In this document: positions 28,279 to 39,002 of the stretch, piece after piece
Layout of the letters: each line of letters opens with the position of its first letter
Numbering within the stretch: position 1 is the first letter of the stretch
Assembly: GCF_025717605.1 (NCBI RefSeq)
Contig: NZ_JAJIRQ010000003.1
Location: 496,001-560,000 of the forward strand
Direction of reading: 5' to 3'
Origin: Paucibacter sp. TC2R-5
GTDB taxonomy: Bacteria > Pseudomonadota > Gammaproteobacteria > Burkholderiales > Burkholderiaceae_C
Length of the DNA: 64,000 nt
Made by a program: the position numbers and the translations under genes
The notes under the pieces: generated by a model
The model's database searches: none
What the model was told of the DNA's origin: nothing
Seen by the model: only the letters and a program-made list of their open reading frames with translations

Positions 28279-29004
28279 TTATTCGTTGATGTTGGCATTG
28301 CTGTAGACGGCCTGAGCATCGTCCAGGTCTTCCAGCATATCCAGCAGCTTTTGCATCCGCGCCGCGTCGTCACCGCTCAACTCGACGGTGTTTTCGGCCC
28401 GCATCGTCACCTCGGCCACTTCGGCCTTCAGGCCGGCAGCTTCGAGCGCGTTCTTGACGGTCTCGAAGTCAGTCGGCGCGGTCAGCACTTCGATCGCGCC
28501 GTCATCATCGGTGATGACATCCTCGGCGCCGGCTTCCAGTGCCACTTCCATGATCTTGTCTTCCGAGCTGCCGGGCGCAAACACCAGCTGTCCGCAATGC
28601 TTGAACTGGAAGGCCACGGCGCCCTCGGTGCCCATATTGCCGCCGCATTTGCTGAAGCAATGCCGCACCTCGGCGACGGTACGCACCTTGTTGTCGGTCA
28701 TCGTGTCGATAATCACCGCCGCGCCACCGATGCCGTAGCCCTCATAGCGGATTTCGTCGTAATGGATGCCGTCGAGATTGCCGGTGGCCTTGTCGACGTT
28801 GTACTTGATGCGGTCGGCCGGCATATTGGCGCCCTTGGCCTTTTCCACCGCCAAACGCAGGCGTGGGTTCTCCTTGATATCGCCGCCACCCAAGCGAGCA
28901 GCGACGGTGATTTCACGGATGATGCGGGTCCAGATCTTGCCGCGCTTTTCGTCTTGGCGGCCTTTGCGATGCTGAATATTGGCCCATTTGGAATGACCAG
29001 CCAT
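28279..29004 (-). CDS. YebC/PmpR-family protein (TACO1-like)
   Basis: 241 residues; starts [15 protein letters not shown], the family hallmark, followed by [12 protein letters not shown] and [16 protein letters not shown]. Family members act as transcriptional regulators and some relieve ribosome stalling at proline stretches; which applies here cannot be told from sequence. First gene of the purD run; divergent from the HerA-like gene with 88 bp between. Confidence 0.93.
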   Translation of the reverse strand: MAGHSKWANIQHRKGRQDEKRGKIWTRIIREITVAARLGGGDIKENPRLRLAVEKAKGANMPADRIKYNVDKATGNLDGIHYDEIRYEGYGIGGAAVIIDTMTDNKVRTVAEVRHCFSKCGGNMGTEGAVAFQFKHCGQLVFAPGSSEDKIMEVALEAGAEDVITDDDGAIEVLTAPTDFETVKNALEAAGLKAEVAEVTMRAENTVELSGDDAARMQKLLDMLEDLDDAQAVYSNANINE

Positions 29005-29092
29005 GTGGCTTTTGCTCCTGCTGGGTCTGCAAATTTGCGACCCACATTAGTTGGATAGACTGCGATTTTAGTCTTGAGCTCAGGGAACCCTC

Positions 29093-30622
29093 ATGTCCGA
29101 TCCGATTTTGCTGGCCCAACAAGGTCAAATTGAATGTCATCTGCTGCCAGCGTTAGCAAATCGGCACGGTTTGATCACCGGCGCCACCGGCACCGGCAAG
29201 ACCATCAGCCTGCAAACCCTGGCCGAGAGTTTCAGCCGCATCGGCGTGCCGGTTTTCATGGCCGATGTGAAGGGTGACCTGACCGGCATTTCGCAGGTGG
29301 GCGCACCCAGTCCCAAGCTCTTGGCAACGCTCAAAGAGCGCGGCATCGAGGCCCCTGCCCCGCTGGCCTGCCCGACCACGCTGTGGGATGTGTTCGGCGA
29401 GCAAGGCCACCCGGTGCGCGCCACCATCTCCGATATGGGCCCGCTCTTGCTGGCTCGCATGCTGGCCTTGAACGAGACCCAGCAAGGCGTCTTGCAGATG
29501 GTCTTCAAGATCGCCGATGACGCCGGCCTCTTGTTGATCGACATGAAGGATCTGCGCGCGATGCTGCAGCATGTCGGCGACAACGCCGCGCAGTTCACCA
29601 CCCAGTACGGCAATGTCTCAGCCGCCAGCATAGGCGCGATCCAGCGCGGTCTGCTGCAGATCGAGGCTCAGGGCGGCGACAAATTTTTCGGCGAGCCTAT
29701 GCTCAATATCGCCGACTTCATGCAGACCGAAGCGGGCCTGGGCGTCATCAATGTGCTGGCCGCCGACAAGCTGATGAATGCGCCGCGACTGTACGGCAGC
29801 CTCCTGCTGTGGATGTTGTCCGAGCTGTTCGAAACCCTGCCCGAGGTCGGAGACCTGGATAAGCCGAAGCTGGTGTTCTTCTTCGACGAGGCGCATCTGC
29901 TCTTCAAGGACGCGCCTGAGGCGCTGGTAGAACGTATCGAGCTGGTCGTGCGCCTGGTTCGCTCCAAAGGCGTCGGCGTCTATTTCGTGACACAAAACCC
30001 GCTCGACATTCCGGACGCCGTCTTGGGCCAACTCGGCAACCGGGTCCAGCATGCGCTGCGTGCCTTCACGCCGCGTGACCAGAAGGCCGTCAAGGCGGCG
30101 GCCGACACCATGCGAGCCAAGCCGGGGCTGGACATCGCGACGGCCATCACCGAACTCGGCGTCGGCGAAGCACTGGTCAGCTTGCTGGACGAAAAGGGTC
30201 GCCCCAGCGTGACCGAGCGCGTGTACGTGCTGCCGCCGGGCAGCCAGATCGGGCCGATCACACCGGAACAGCGCCAGGCCTTGATCAAGAACTCCTTGGT
30301 CGCAGGCGTGTACGAGGCCTTGGTCGACCGCGAGTCTGCGTTCGAGAAACTCAAGGGCGGATCGCCGCCAGCGCCTGCGGGCACGGCCAGCTTACCGACC
30401 GGCAGCACGAGCCCCACAAGCGAAGCGGACGACGGCGGCATGCTGGGCGGCCTGAAGGACTTGCTCTTTGGCACCACCGGCCCGCGCGGCGGCCATCACC
30501 CGGGGCTTGCTGAGACGGCCGCCAAGTCAGCGATGCGCACCATGGGCAGCTCGGTCGGCCGCGAAATTGTGCGGGGCGTGCTGGGTAGTTTGTTGGGTGG
30601 GAGCAGCAGTCGGCGCCGCTGA
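29093..30622 (+). CDS. HerA-like ATPase of the DUF853/YjgR family
   Basis: 509-residue P-loop ATPase related to HerA/FtsK. Walker A GATGTGKT (about residues 26-33), [13 protein letters not shown], Walker [12 protein letters not shown] (about 261-271), and [13 protein letters not shown] sensor segment. The C-terminus is Gly/Ser-rich and ends SSRRR. YjgR proteins are widespread but poorly characterised; a DNA-translocase role is by fold only. Confidence 0.9.
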   Translation: MSDPILLAQQGQIECHLLPALANRHGLITGATGTGKTISLQTLAESFSRIGVPVFMADVKGDLTGISQVGAPSPKLLATLKERGIEAPAPLACPTTLWDVFGEQGHPVRATISDMGPLLLARMLALNETQQGVLQMVFKIADDAGLLLIDMKDLRAMLQHVGDNAAQFTTQYGNVSAASIGAIQRGLLQIEAQGGDKFFGEPMLNIADFMQTEAGLGVINVLAADKLMNAPRLYGSLLLWMLSELFETLPEVGDLDKPKLVFFFDEAHLLFKDAPEALVERIELVVRLVRSKGVGVYFVTQNPLDIPDAVLGQLGNRVQHALRAFTPRDQKAVKAAADTMRAKPGLDIATAITELGVGEALVSLLDEKGRPSVTERVYVLPPGSQIGPITPEQRQALIKNSLVAGVYEALVDRESAFEKLKGGSPPAPAGTASLPTGSTSPTSEADDGGMLGGLKDLLFGTTGPRGGHHPGLAETAAKSAMRTMGSSVGREIVRGVLGSLLGGSSSRRR

Positions 30623-30731
30623 GCGGCGTTTCGCACCAGAGGGCAGCGTTTGATCGCAAGCGGCTGCCCTTGCGTTGCCGCTGCCTCAAGAATGCGGGCA
30701 TTGACAATTCAAACCAACGCCCAGCTCAAGC

Positions 30732-31259
30732 ATGCAAACGCCCGCCATCAGTGACATCTTCGGCCACATTCCCACCTTTGTCTGGGCCATCTTGGCCTTG
30801 ATCTTGATGGTGGGCTTGCTGCAAAGCCGCGATCAATGGATGACCAGGCGCCGCTTGATGCTGGTGCCGACGATCTGGCTGGCCTATGGTGTTTGGGGCG
30901 TCGTCAGCAGCTTCGGTTATTCGGCCGGCGCTGTTCTGCCCTGGGTGTTCGGCCTGCTCGCCAGCCTGTCGCTGGTGCGCCGCAGCGGCTGGTCGGGCGG
31001 CTGCCGCTTCGACAGCGCCCGCGGCCAGTTCTTTGTGCCCGGCAGCTGGCTGCCCTTGGCGCTGATGCTGGGCATATTCATGGCCAAGTTTGCGGTTGGC
31101 ATGAGCGCGGCACTGCAGCCCGAGCTGCTAGCCTCCAGCGCCTTCGCCAGCAGCTTCAGCGCTTTGTTCGGCGCGTTCGGCGGCGCCTTCTTGGGTCGTT
31201 CGCGCAATATTCTGAACTGCAGCAACTCAATGATTGAAGGCCAACTTGAAGCTTCCTGA
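30732..31259 (+). CDS. Small integral membrane protein, unknown function (DUF6622-like)
   Basis: 175 residues with four or five hydrophobic segments (about 14-28, 44-60, 66-82, 106-124, 140-160) and an RSRNILNCSNS tail. It resembles the DUF6622 group by general pattern, tentatively. Its end overlaps the presumed start of the next kinase gene by 14 bp, so the two are likely co-expressed; it may be an accessory of that sensor (inference). Confidence 0.7.
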   Translation: MQTPAISDIFGHIPTFVWAILALILMVGLLQSRDQWMTRRRLMLVPTIWLAYGVWGVVSSFGYSAGAVLPWVFGLLASLSLVRRSGWSGGCRFDSARGQFFVPGSWLPLALMLGIFMAKFAVGMSAALQPELLASSAFASSFSALFGAFGGAFLGRSRNILNCSNSMIEGQLEAS

Positions 31260-32430
31260 TCCGCCCCCTGAGCCGTTCGCGCCCAAGCCTGTCGCGCCCG
31301 GCGGCTCGATCTTCAACTTCCAAAATTACGCCGGCAAACGTTGGCTATGGTTGCTCAGGCAAGCCTTGTTGGTGCTGGCGATTGCGCTGATTGTCAACCT
31401 CATCTTCTTGCTGATCTCTGGCGCGAGTTGGGCCAAATTTAGCGCCACGTTCAAATCCGAGTTCGTCTACACACTGCTGATCAGCGCGGGCTGCTCGAGC
31501 ATTATTCAGACGCTGACCCACATCGCCTCCATGCTGAGCAACCGTCTGCGTGCGCGCAGCGGCAAGCCCGCCAAGAAATGGATAGGCTGGCCTCTGATGA
31601 TGTGCATCCTTTTGCTCGGCACGCTGGCCGGCTTCAGCATCGGCATGGAGGCCGGCAACTGGCTGCTGGGCAATAACTACAAAAACCCACTCACCGCCGG
31701 GCTGCGTCGCGGGACGGTCATGCTGCTGATCGCCCTGATTCCGGGCATATTGATCACGATCTACTTCGTCGCCCGCGGTCACTTGGACGAAGCCAATTTG
31801 CGCGCACAGACCGCCCAGCGCCTGGCAGCCGAGAACAAGCTGCGCCTGCTGGAATCCCAGCTCGAGCCACATATGCTGTTCAACACCCTGGCCAATCTGC
31901 GCGTGCTGATCGGTCTGGACCCGGTGCGTGCGCAAGCGATGCTGGACCAGCTGATTGGTTTTTTGCGAGCCACCCTGAACGCGTCGCGCAGCAGCAGCCA
32001 CCCCTTGCGCGACGAGTTCGCTCGCCTGCGCGACTATCTGGCCCTGATGCAAATCCGCATGGGGAGCCGGCTGCGGCCGGTGCTGGATTTGCCGGCCGAG
32101 CTAGGTGATCTGGCCATCGCGCCGCTGCTCTTGCAGCCGCTGGTTGAAAACGCGATCAAACATGGGCTGGAGCCGGCGGTCGACGGCGGCGAGCTGCGCG
32201 TCTCGGCGCGGCGTGAGGGTCAGGTGTTGCTGCTGGTGGTGCAAGACAGCGGCGTGGGCTTGAGCCAGGCGGCCAGCGCCAGCAGATCAAACGAAGGCAC
32301 GCAGTTCGGCCTGCACCAAGTGCGCGAACGACTCGCGACCCAATATGGCGCCGCAGCCAGTTTGGAGCTTGCCTCAGCCGCCGACGGCGGCACCATCGTC
32401 ACCATTCAAATTCCCATTCAAGCCGCATGA
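31246..32430 (+). CDS. LytS/AlgZ-type sensor histidine kinase
   Basis: About 394 residues. TTG 31246 follows AAGG by five bases; TTG 31234 is an alternative. Four membrane helices in residues 35-170, then the His_kinase motif LESQLEPHMLFNTLANLR with the phospho-accepting His, N-box VENAIKHGLEP, and G-box DSGVGLSQ. Paired with the LytTR regulator by an ATGA overlap. The ligand is unknown. Confidence 0.9.
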   Translation: MKLPDPPPEPFAPKPVAPGGSIFNFQNYAGKRWLWLLRQALLVLAIALIVNLIFLLISGASWAKFSATFKSEFVYTLLISAGCSSIIQTLTHIASMLSNRLRARSGKPAKKWIGWPLMMCILLLGTLAGFSIGMEAGNWLLGNNYKNPLTAGLRRGTVMLLIALIPGILITIYFVARGHLDEANLRAQTAQRLAAENKLRLLESQLEPHMLFNTLANLRVLIGLDPVRAQAMLDQLIGFLRATLNASRSSSHPLRDEFARLRDYLALMQIRMGSRLRPVLDLPAELGDLAIAPLLLQPLVENAIKHGLEPAVDGGELRVSARREGQVLLLVVQDSGVGLSQAASASRSNEGTQFGLHQVRERLATQYGAAASLELASAADGGTIVTIQIPIQAA

Positions 32431-33257
32431 AACCCACCGCCCTGATTGCCGAAGACGAATCCCTGCTGGCCGAAGGCCTGCGCCAGGAATTGGCGCGCCT
32501 GTGGCCGGAGCTGCATATCGTCGCGATGGCCCCGCATGGCCAGGCGGCATTGGACGCCGCACTGCGACTTTTGCCCGACATCTGCTTCCTCGACATCCGC
32601 ATGCCCGGCTTGAGCGGCCTGGAAGCGGCGCAGGCAATGGCGGAGGACTGGCCGCAAGAGCAGCCATTTCCCTTGCTGGTTTTCGTCACCGCCTATGACC
32701 AATATGCGCTGCAGGCCTTCGAGCGTGCCGCTGTCGACTATGTACTCAAACCGGTGCAGCCCGAGCGCCTCGCGCTGACCTGCCAGCGTCTGCAGGCGGC
32801 CCTGGCTCTGCGGTCGGCCCACAACGCGGAGCAGCCGGCGCAGCAAGCTGATGACAAGATCAATCAAGCCGTCGAGCAATTGCGCCTGCTGCTCGGCGCC
32901 ACAGCGCCTGCTGCTGCAGCAGCGCCGCAACCGCCCTTGCGCTTGCTGCAAATAGCGCAGGGCAGCGTCATCAAAATGCTGCCGGTCGAAGAGGTGCTGT
33001 ACTTCGAAGCGGCGGACAAATATGTGCGCGTCTTGACCGCAGAGAAAGAGCATTTGGTGCGCATATCTCTGCGCGAGCTATTGCCCCAGCTCGACACCAC
33101 TCGTTTCTGGCAAGTCCACCGCAGCGTGGTCGTTCGCGCCGACGCGATTGACCGGGCCGTGCGCGACGAAGCCGGCAAGCTAAGCCTGCACCTGCATGGC
33201 AGCAATGACCGCTTGAGCGTCAGCCGCATGTACACGCATTTGTTCAAAGGCATGTAG
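32427..33257 (+). CDS. LytTR-family response regulator (LytR/AlgR type)
   Basis: 276 residues: receiver domain with Asp in CFLDIRMPGLSG (about residue 51), Lys in YVLKPVQP, a spacer, and a C-terminal LytTR DNA-binding domain from LLQIAQGSVIKML through VEEVLYFEAADKYVRV, LRELLPQL and FWQVHRSVVVR. Coupled to the upstream kinase by overlap. In relatives such pairs control extracellular polysaccharide, autolysis or twitching; the target here is unknown. Confidence 0.93.
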   Translation: MKPTALIAEDESLLAEGLRQELARLWPELHIVAMAPHGQAALDAALRLLPDICFLDIRMPGLSGLEAAQAMAEDWPQEQPFPLLVFVTAYDQYALQAFERAAVDYVLKPVQPERLALTCQRLQAALALRSAHNAEQPAQQADDKINQAVEQLRLLLGATAPAAAAAPQPPLRLLQIAQGSVIKMLPVEEVLYFEAADKYVRVLTAEKEHLVRISLRELLPQLDTTRFWQVHRSVVVRADAIDRAVRDEAGKLSLHLHGSNDRLSVSRMYTHLFKGM

Positions 33258-33345
33258 CCCTGGACGGGGCTTGACGCTTAGACCGATAAAATCGGTGCAA
33301 ACCTGCCACTTTGACGGCGCAGCCCCGCTGCCCTGCCCCTACCCG

Positions 33346-35133
33346 ATGTCTCATCCGTCCGACGACAACAAGCCCGCCCTCAGCAACAACTTCCTGCGCA
33401 GCATCATCGAGCGGGACTTGGCACAGACTGGGCAGCCCGAGCGCCACTTCGCCGGCACGCCCGGCGATGCCGCCCACCATGCGGCCGGTCCGCTGGATGC
33501 GGCCAAGATCCGCACCCGTTTCCCGCCCGAGCCGAACGGCTATCTGCACATCGGTCACGCCAAAAGCATCTGCCTGAATTTCGGCATGGCGCGGGATTAC
33601 GGCGGCATCTGCCATCTGCGCTTTGATGACACCAACCCGGAAAAAGAAGAGCAGGAATATGTCGACGCGATCCAGGAGATGGTGGCCTGGCTGGGCTGGG
33701 ACTGGAACGCGGGCGGCAACTCGCACCTGTTCTTCGCCAGCAATTATTTCGACTTCATGTACCGCGCCGCCGAGTACCTGGTGACAGCCGGCCTGGCTTA
33801 TGTGGATGAGCAAACGCCCGAAGAAATGCGCGCGAACCGCGGCGACTTCGGCCGCCCCGGCGTCAACAGCCCGTTCCGCGACCGCAGCCCGGCCGAAAAC
33901 CTCGCCCGTTTTCAAGAAATGCGTGATGGCAAGCATGCGGACGGCGCCATGGTCTTGCGCGCCAAGATCGATATGGCCGCGCCCAACATCAATCTGCGCG
34001 ACCCGGCGCTCTACCGCATCCGCCGCGCCACCCACCACAACACCGGCGATACCTGGTGCATCTACCCGATGTACACCTTCGCGCATCCGATCGAGGATGC
34101 GCTGGAGCGCATCACGCACAGCCTGTGCACGCTCGAGTTCGAAGATCAGCGGCCGTTTTATGACTGGCTGCTCGGCCATTTGGCCGATGGGGGCTTGTTG
34201 GCCCATCCGCTGCCGCATCAGTACGAGTTTGGCCGACTCAACCTGACCTATGTCGTCACCTCCAAGCGCAAGCTGCGTCAATTGGTGGACGAAGGCCATG
34301 TCGACGGCTGGGACGACCCGCGCCTGCCGACCCTGGTGGGCATGCGCCGGCGCGGCTACACACCCAGTAGCATCAGAGCGATGGTCGAGGCCACTGGCGT
34401 GACCAAGAGCAATGCCTGGCTTGACTATTCGGTGCTGGACGGCTGCCTGCGCACCGACCTGGAAGGCAAGGCGGCGCGCGCCTGCGCGGTGCTGGACCCG
34501 CTCAAATTGAAGTTGACGAACTGGGCCGAGTTATTCGGCAGCAGCGCCCATGTGGAGCACAGCAGCGCACCGGCACATCCGCATATCCCTGAACTGGGCC
34601 AGCGCGAATTCAGCCTCGGGCATGAGGTCTGGATCGAGCGCGATGACTTCATGGAAGTACCGGTCAAGGGCTATCACCGCCTTTACCCCGGCAACAAGAC
34701 GCGGCTGAAATATGGCTATGTGATCGAGTGCACCGGCTGCGAGAAAGACGCCGAGGGCAAGATCACCGCCGTGCTGGCCACCGTGGTGCCCGACACCAAG
34801 AGCGGCACACCGGGCGCCGACGCGGTCAAGGTCAAGAGTGCGATCACCTGGGTCAGTGTGCACGAGGCGGTCGAGGCCGAGGTGCGGCTCTACGACCGTT
34901 TGTTCACCGTGGAGCAGCCGGACAGCGGGGACGCCGACTTCCTGAGCTTCATCAACCCGCAGAGTCGGCGCGTCGTGACCGCCTATCTGGAGCCCTCATT
35001 GGCGCAGGTTGCCGCCGGTGCTCACTTCCAATTTGAGCGGCATGGCTATTTCGTCGCCGACCGCATTGACCATCAAGCTGCCAAACCGGTCTTCAACAAG
35101 ATCACCGGGCTGAAGGACGGCTGGTCGAAGTAG
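33346..35133 (+). CDS. glnS: Glutaminyl-tRNA synthetase
   Basis: 595-residue class I aminoacyl-tRNA synthetase. ATG 33346 gives MSHPSDDNK; residues upstream are not family-like. HIGH-type motif in PNGYLHIGHAKS, class I core FDDTNPEKEE, KMSKS-type counterpart VTSKRKLRQL, and the two beta-barrel anticodon domains. Length is normal. Direct charging of tRNA-Gln is therefore present. Confidence 0.96.
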   Translation: MSHPSDDNKPALSNNFLRSIIERDLAQTGQPERHFAGTPGDAAHHAAGPLDAAKIRTRFPPEPNGYLHIGHAKSICLNFGMARDYGGICHLRFDDTNPEKEEQEYVDAIQEMVAWLGWDWNAGGNSHLFFASNYFDFMYRAAEYLVTAGLAYVDEQTPEEMRANRGDFGRPGVNSPFRDRSPAENLARFQEMRDGKHADGAMVLRAKIDMAAPNINLRDPALYRIRRATHHNTGDTWCIYPMYTFAHPIEDALERITHSLCTLEFEDQRPFYDWLLGHLADGGLLAHPLPHQYEFGRLNLTYVVTSKRKLRQLVDEGHVDGWDDPRLPTLVGMRRRGYTPSSIRAMVEATGVTKSNAWLDYSVLDGCLRTDLEGKAARACAVLDPLKLKLTNWAELFGSSAHVEHSSAPAHPHIPELGQREFSLGHEVWIERDDFMEVPVKGYHRLYPGNKTRLKYGYVIECTGCEKDAEGKITAVLATVVPDTKSGTPGADAVKVKSAITWVSVHEAVEAEVRLYDRLFTVEQPDSGDADFLSFINPQSRRVVTAYLEPSLAQVAAGAHFQFERHGYFVADRIDHQAAKPVFNKITGLKDGWSK

Positions 35134-35149
35134 AACGGCGTCAGCGGCT

Positions 35150-35419
35150 TTAGTCCTCGCGAACCTGGATCACCGGGTTCGCGTATTCATGACCGACCAC
35201 GGCGCGGGCGAACAAATAGTTCTCCAACGCCCTGGCACTCAACAGGTCCAGCATCACGTCGCCCTGCGAGTCGCAGGGGAAGGCCAAGGCCTTGCCCGAA
35301 TGGAAGAGCGACTGGAAACGCAGCTCGAATTGATCGTTAGTTTGATCCGCTTGGTCCCCTTGAGCGACTTGGGCAAGCTTGGGTTTAAAACTGGTTTGCA
35401 TGAATTGGGTGGTGTCCAT
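35150..35419 (-). CDS. Small conserved-looking protein, unknown function
   Basis: 89 residues from ATG 35419 (AGGAGT 10 bp upstream), MDTTQFMQTSFK to QVRED. It is soluble, with an FELRFQSLFHSGKALAFPCD core. I do not recognise a family. Lies convergent to glnS with a 16-bp gap; 35420-35606 upstream shows no gene. Confidence 0.65.
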   Translation of the reverse strand: MDTTQFMQTSFKPKLAQVAQGDQADQTNDQFELRFQSLFHSGKALAFPCDSQGDVMLDLLSARALENYLFARAVVGHEYANPVIQVRED

Positions 35420-35606
35420 CTTGAGTACTCCTGAGCTGTCACCATGATCTCGGTCCGCATGTTTGAAGACTAGACCCCATCTGAGGGGGAGGCCATGTGC
35501 ATACGTCTCGAAATAACGTCGGAAGAACACTCGCGGTGGACTAAGACTTTTACTGACAAGAAAATGTCACACAAACAGGCTATGGCTTGCGCCCATCAGT
35601 CGGGCA

Positions 35607-37031
35607 TCAGTCGGCCAGATCGGCCAAATCGGCCATGCGCCTCACCTTGGCCTTGCGGCCCTTGATCTTGCCCTCGGACAGCCGCTTGACGGCCTCGCGG
35701 GCAATGCTGCGCTCCACCGCCACATAACTGTGAAATTCGGTGATATTGATCTTGCCGACCTGCTCGAACTTGAAGCCGGCCTCGCCGGTCAGCGCGCCCA
35801 AGATGTCGCCGGGGCGGATCTTTTCTTTGCGCCCACCCAGAATCTGCAGCGTGTCCATAGGCGGCTGCATCACATTGCCGGGAGCGGGGATCAGGGTTTC
35901 AAGCTTTTGCCAGACAAAGGCATAGCCTTGCATCTGCTCGATGCGGCCAATGCGGCCCATCTCGTCCAGACTGGCCAGGCTCAGCGCCAAGCCATCGGCA
36001 CCGGCACGACCGGTGCGGCCGATGCGGTGGGTGTGCACCTCCATGTCCGGCGTTACCTCGACGTTGATCACACATTCCAGCTGGGCAATGTCCAGGCCTC
36101 GCGCGGCCACATCGGTCGCCACCAAGACTGAGCAGCTGCGGTTAGCAAATTGGATCAGCACCTGATCGCGGTCCCGCTGCTCCAGGTCGCCGTGCAAGGC
36201 CATGGCCACAAAGCCCTGGCCCACCAATACATCAACCAGATCGCGGCATTGCGCCTTGGTATTGCAAAACGCGATCGTGCTGGCCGGGCGGAAATGATTC
36301 AAGAGCAGCGACACCGCATGCAGGCGCTCGCCTTCCGTCACTTCAAAAGCGAGTTGCCGAATGCTGGTCGGCGCTTGCAGCGCAGACGCATTGAGTTTGA
36401 CTTCCTTGGGCTCGCGCATGAACTGGGCGCTCAGCTTGGCGATACCTTCAGGGTAGGTGGCCGAAAACAGCAGGGTTTGGCGCTTCTTGGGCGCCTGCTT
36501 GGCGACGGTGACGATGTCATCGAAAAAACCCATGTCCAGCATGCGGTCGGCTTCATCGAGCACCAGCGTGTTCAGCGCGCTCAAGTTAAGGCTGCCGCGC
36601 TCCAGATGGTCCATCACCCGACCCGGCGTGCCCACGGCGATATGGCAACCGAAGCCCAAGCTGTCCATTTGCGGTTTCATCGGCGAGCCACCACACAGGG
36701 TCAGGATCTTGACGTTGTCGGCGGCGCGCGCCAAACGACGGATCTCTTGCGTGACCTGATCGGCCAACTCGCGGGTCGGGCACAGCACCAAGGCCTGCAC
36801 GTCAAAGCGCGCCGCATCGAGCTTGTGCAGCAGCGCCAGGGCAAAGGCGGCGGTCTTGCCGCTGCCGGTTTGGGCCTGCGCGATCAGATCCTGCCCCGCC
36901 AGCGCCAGCGGCAGGCTGGCGGCCTGGATGGGCGTCATTTCGGTGTAGCCAAGCTGAGCCAAATTGGCCTGCATGGCGGCGCTCAAGGGGAGTTGAGCGA
37001 AGGATAGCTTGTCGTTGAGGGGTGCATTCAT
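35607..37031 (-). CDS. dbpA: ATP-dependent RNA helicase DbpA
   Basis: 474-residue DEAD-box helicase acting on 23S rRNA helix 92 during 50S assembly. ATG 37031. Motifs in order: Q-motif MTPIQ, AQTGSGKT, PTRELADQ, TPGRVMDH, VLDEADRMLDMGFF, SATYPEG, and HRIGRTGRAG. The C-terminal DbpA RNA-binding domain (about 400-474) with KIRPGDILGALTG and GKINI is present, which identifies DbpA among DEAD proteins. Divergent from the sensor kinase at 37234. Confidence 0.94.
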   Translation of the reverse strand: MNAPLNDKLSFAQLPLSAAMQANLAQLGYTEMTPIQAASLPLALAGQDLIAQAQTGSGKTAAFALALLHKLDAARFDVQALVLCPTRELADQVTQEIRRLARAADNVKILTLCGGSPMKPQMDSLGFGCHIAVGTPGRVMDHLERGSLNLSALNTLVLDEADRMLDMGFFDDIVTVAKQAPKKRQTLLFSATYPEGIAKLSAQFMREPKEVKLNASALQAPTSIRQLAFEVTEGERLHAVSLLLNHFRPASTIAFCNTKAQCRDLVDVLVGQGFVAMALHGDLEQRDRDQVLIQFANRSCSVLVATDVAARGLDIAQLECVINVEVTPDMEVHTHRIGRTGRAGADGLALSLASLDEMGRIGRIEQMQGYAFVWQKLETLIPAPGNVMQPPMDTLQILGGRKEKIRPGDILGALTGEAGFKFEQVGKINITEFHSYVAVERSIAREAVKRLSEGKIKGRKAKVRRMADLADLAD

Positions 37032-37233
37032 CGACCGATTATCCCTGCACCGCCCGCCGCGAGTACCTGCCGGTCGCGCCCGGCGATGCGGCAACCAAAC
37101 ATCTAGCCTCGAATCACCAGCCAGTTTGCTGGCCAAGCAAAGGTCAAGATAACTATTATCAAGAACGAAAAAATTGGCTCCCAGCCGCAGGCTTGGCCAA
37201 GTTCAAGCCCCAAGTCTTCATAGGGAAGTGCCC

Positions 37234-38991
37234 ATGCGCCAAGCAGACCCCGCAGCCGCATCGCGGCCGGAAGGCCAAGGCCCAGAAGCAGGCACCAAGC
37301 TGCGCCGGGTCATCATCGGCGGCTGCGTCTTGGGGCTGATCTTGGCTTGGACCATCGTCATCGCCTTGCTGCTGGTTTTGCGTCGGGGTGAACTCGACAA
37401 TGAAATCAAGGCCAATACCAACTTGGCAAGGGTCTTCGACGCGCAAACCGAACGGCTGCTGGCCACCATAGACCAGGCAACGATACGCTGGCGCGATCAA
37501 GTGGCGGTGGGCAAGGCATCAAGTGAGGATCTGATCCGCTACGCCAACGAAACCGGGCTGGCGCCGAAAATCTTGGTTCAACTCGCCTGGGTCAATGAGG
37601 CGGGGCGGCCATTGGCCAGCAATCTCGATCCCGACGGCAGCAAAGGCGCGGCCGTCAATCTCTCCGATAGAGAGCACATCAAGATCCATCTGCCCAAACA
37701 GACACCGCCAGAAGTACCGCGCCTGGCCGACCCGGATCAGCTCTTCATTGGCAAACCGGTGCTCGGCAAGGTGTCCAACAAATGGACGATTCAACTATCC
37801 CGCCGCATCATCGCCGCCGACGGCAGCTTTCTGGGCGTGGTGGTCGCCTCGTTGGACCCGGCCTATCTCGAGGAGGTTTACCGCCGGGTTGATCTCGGCA
37901 GCGCCGGTGCAATGACCTTGATTGGCGCCGACCTGAACATCCGCGCCCGCGTGATCGGCGGCGTGAGCGCCAAGCCGGGAGCCACCCTGGACGCCAGTTC
38001 GGCCTTTGCCCGCGAAGGCTTGGGCAAGCCCGAGAGTCTGTTCATGGGGGTCGGCTCGGTGGACGGCACCAACCGCATCATTGCCTCACGCCAGATCAGC
38101 AACTACCCGCTCTACCTGCTGGTAGCGACCGGACTGGACGAAGCGCTGAACGAATGGCGCCACTTCCGCAATGCCGCCCTCGGTCTGACCCTGCTGCTGT
38201 CGGCCGCCATCATAGGCGCCGCCGCCACTCTGTTGACCGGCCTGCGCCGCCAGCACGACAGCATGGCAGCGCTGCGTGCGAGCGAAGCCAAGGCGCAAGC
38301 CGCCAATCAAACCAAGAGTGAATTCTTGGCTGCGATGTCACATGAGCTGCGAACCCCCTTGACCAGCATTCGCGGTTTTGCAGAGTTGATGGAACAGCGC
38401 CTGGAGGACCCCAAATTTCGCAAGCAAGCAGGGCTGATCCGCAAAGGCGCCGAGCACCTGAACACCTTGCTGACCGAAATTCTCGATCTCTCCAAGGTCG
38501 AGGCCGGAGGCCTGAAACTGGCGCTGGAAGAGCATGAGCTGCGTCCCCTGGTGCAGGGCTGTGCCGACTTCTTCACCCTCAGCGCCAGCAACAAGGGTCT
38601 GGCCATGGAGGTACGGGTGGATGAAAACGCGCCAAGCCATTTGCGCTGCGACGGTTTGCGCCTGAAGCAAATCCTCAACAACCTGCTCTCCAACGCGATC
38701 AAATTCACTGCTAGCGGCGCCGTCACGCTATCGGTGGAGCGCATCTCGGACGGCTTGCTGGCCTTTCATATCGATGACACCGGGCCCGGCATCCCACTGG
38801 CAGTGCAGGAGCATATCTTCGAGAAATTCCGCCAGGCCAATGCGCAAATCAGCAGCGAGCATGGCGGCACGGGCCTTGGGCTGGCCCTGTCACGCGGCTT
38901 GGCCGAGGCGATGCATGGCAGCCTGGTGGTCAAGTCCGAACTCGGCCATGGCGCCAGATTCACCTTGACCGTGCCCTTGCTAAGCGCCTGA
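37234..38991 (+). CDS. Membrane sensor histidine kinase with periplasmic Cache-like domain
   Basis: 585 residues from ATG 37234 (GGAAG seven bases before). TM1 about 30-50, a double-Cache-type periplasmic domain (about 55-310) with LVQLAWVNEAGRPLA and IGKPVLGK, TM2 about 315-335, a short coil, HisKA with SHELRTPLTSIRG, and HATPase with NNLLSNAIKF, DDTGPGIP and GGTGLGLALS. No receiver of its own; the partner regulator is not adjacent. It converges with the minus-strand kinase gene (11-bp gap). Confidence 0.92.
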   Translation: MRQADPAAASRPEGQGPEAGTKLRRVIIGGCVLGLILAWTIVIALLLVLRRGELDNEIKANTNLARVFDAQTERLLATIDQATIRWRDQVAVGKASSEDLIRYANETGLAPKILVQLAWVNEAGRPLASNLDPDGSKGAAVNLSDREHIKIHLPKQTPPEVPRLADPDQLFIGKPVLGKVSNKWTIQLSRRIIAADGSFLGVVVASLDPAYLEEVYRRVDLGSAGAMTLIGADLNIRARVIGGVSAKPGATLDASSAFAREGLGKPESLFMGVGSVDGTNRIIASRQISNYPLYLLVATGLDEALNEWRHFRNAALGLTLLLSAAIIGAAATLLTGLRRQHDSMAALRASEAKAQAANQTKSEFLAAMSHELRTPLTSIRGFAELMEQRLEDPKFRKQAGLIRKGAEHLNTLLTEILDLSKVEAGGLKLALEEHELRPLVQGCADFFTLSASNKGLAMEVRVDENAPSHLRCDGLRLKQILNNLLSNAIKFTASGAVTLSVERISDGLLAFHIDDTGPGIPLAVQEHIFEKFRQANAQISSEHGGTGLGLALSRGLAEAMHGSLVVKSELGHGARFTLTVPLLSA

Positions 38992-39002
38992 ATTTGGCCG
39001 TT